Translations under genes and position numbers: made by a program | Source: Vanilla planifolia | Taxonomy: Eukaryota > Streptophyta > Magnoliopsida > Asparagales > Orchidaceae | Direction of reading: 5' to 3' | Assembly: GCA_023846275.1 (NCBI GenBank) | Contig: CM043875.1 | Span: 41,322,633 to 41,386,632 of the forward strand | Length of the DNA stretch: 64,000 bases | The notes under the pieces: model-generated | What the model was told of the DNA's origin: nothing | The model's database searches: none | Seen by the model: only the letters and a program-made list of their open reading frames with translations | Shown here: in pieces, positions 63,612 through 64,000 of the stretch | Numbering within the stretch: the first letter of the stretch is position 1 | Layout: each line of letters begins with the position of its first letter

Positions 63612-64000
63612 ACTTATATATACATATAGAATAGAAACTTTACTATCAATTTATATGACCAACCTTTATCCTCTTGCTTACTTCATGTCACATACTTATT
63701 GAATCATATAATTTTAATTGTTTGGACCACTTCATTAATATAAACCTATTCAATTAAATTCTTATTGATCTAATCTTGAACATAATCATCACATTCAAAA
63801 AAAAGTAGAAAAAGATTCTCAAAAGATTAGAACAACCTATCATGGACATTACAAAAAATGACATCTTTTGTAATAAACATATATGTTTTGTACAATTATT
63901 AAATTAAAAACAACATAAATTAAATAGATAATAACATCATAGATATTTCATTTTAAAAAATATGACAAATAATGACATAATTTTGATATTTTGTTTAACA
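63612..64000. other. AT-rich sequence to the window end
   Basis: No gene or recognisable element. Confidence 0.6.

Noticed and set aside
1-64000. CRISPR-like arrays, gene clusters or other multi-gene systems
   Set aside because: No regularly spaced repeat array and no functionally linked neighbouring genes. The four host genes are unrelated and far apart.

Overview
This is plant nuclear DNA. It has four recognisable host protein genes in a very AT-rich background of decayed repeats. The genes are a class II KNOX homeobox gene, a TM9 superfamily (nonaspanin) gene, a DUF868 gene, and a gene for a leucine-zipper protein with a C-terminal DLN-type repression motif. It also holds a nuclear copy of plastid DNA (ycf3 intron plus exon), Ty1/copia and Ty3/gypsy fossils, and a LINE RNase H remnant. 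Strongly GC-rich coding exons set in AT-rich surroundings suggest a monocot. That is inference; I cannot name the species.

Layout. About 1.4-15.45 kb (minus strand): a KNAT3-like class II KNOX gene, rebuilt as six coding exons encoding 431 residues. Its introns of 4.7, 5.6 and 2.0 kb are padded with repeats. Upstream of it lies a two-copy tandem repeat with a period of about 775 bp (15.86-17.3 kb). At 19.54-20.29 kb is a plastid insert flanked by perfect 24-bp direct repeats. From 20.3 to 43 kb I see no intact gene. This stretch has W-box-like degenerate repeats (21 kb), one copy of a 1.3-kb dispersed repeat (22.6-23.9 kb), a copia fossil with repeated ends (31-37.8 kb), a LINE fragment (37.8-38.2 kb) and an unexplained CpG-rich island (39.77-40.19 kb).

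About 43.35-46.4 kb (minus): the zipper/DLN gene, five coding exons, 234 residues, with a NAGNAG acceptor at exon 3. From 46.4 to 55 kb there is AT-rich sequence with a GC-richer patch at 52.4-53.3 kb. At 55.17-57.15 kb (plus) is the intronless TM9SF gene (658 residues). At 59.15-60.37 kb is the second copy of the 1.3-kb dispersed repeat. At 62.50-63.54 kb (plus) is the intronless DUF868 gene (344 residues).

The genes are not an operon or a cluster and have no evident shared function: a developmental transcription factor, a probable transcriptional co-repressor, a Golgi/endosome membrane protein and a protein of unknown function. I found no convincing new multi-gene system. The best leads are the zipper/DLN protein with its one-residue splice switch, the bracketed plastid insert, the CpG island and the large tandem duplication upstream of the KNOX gene.
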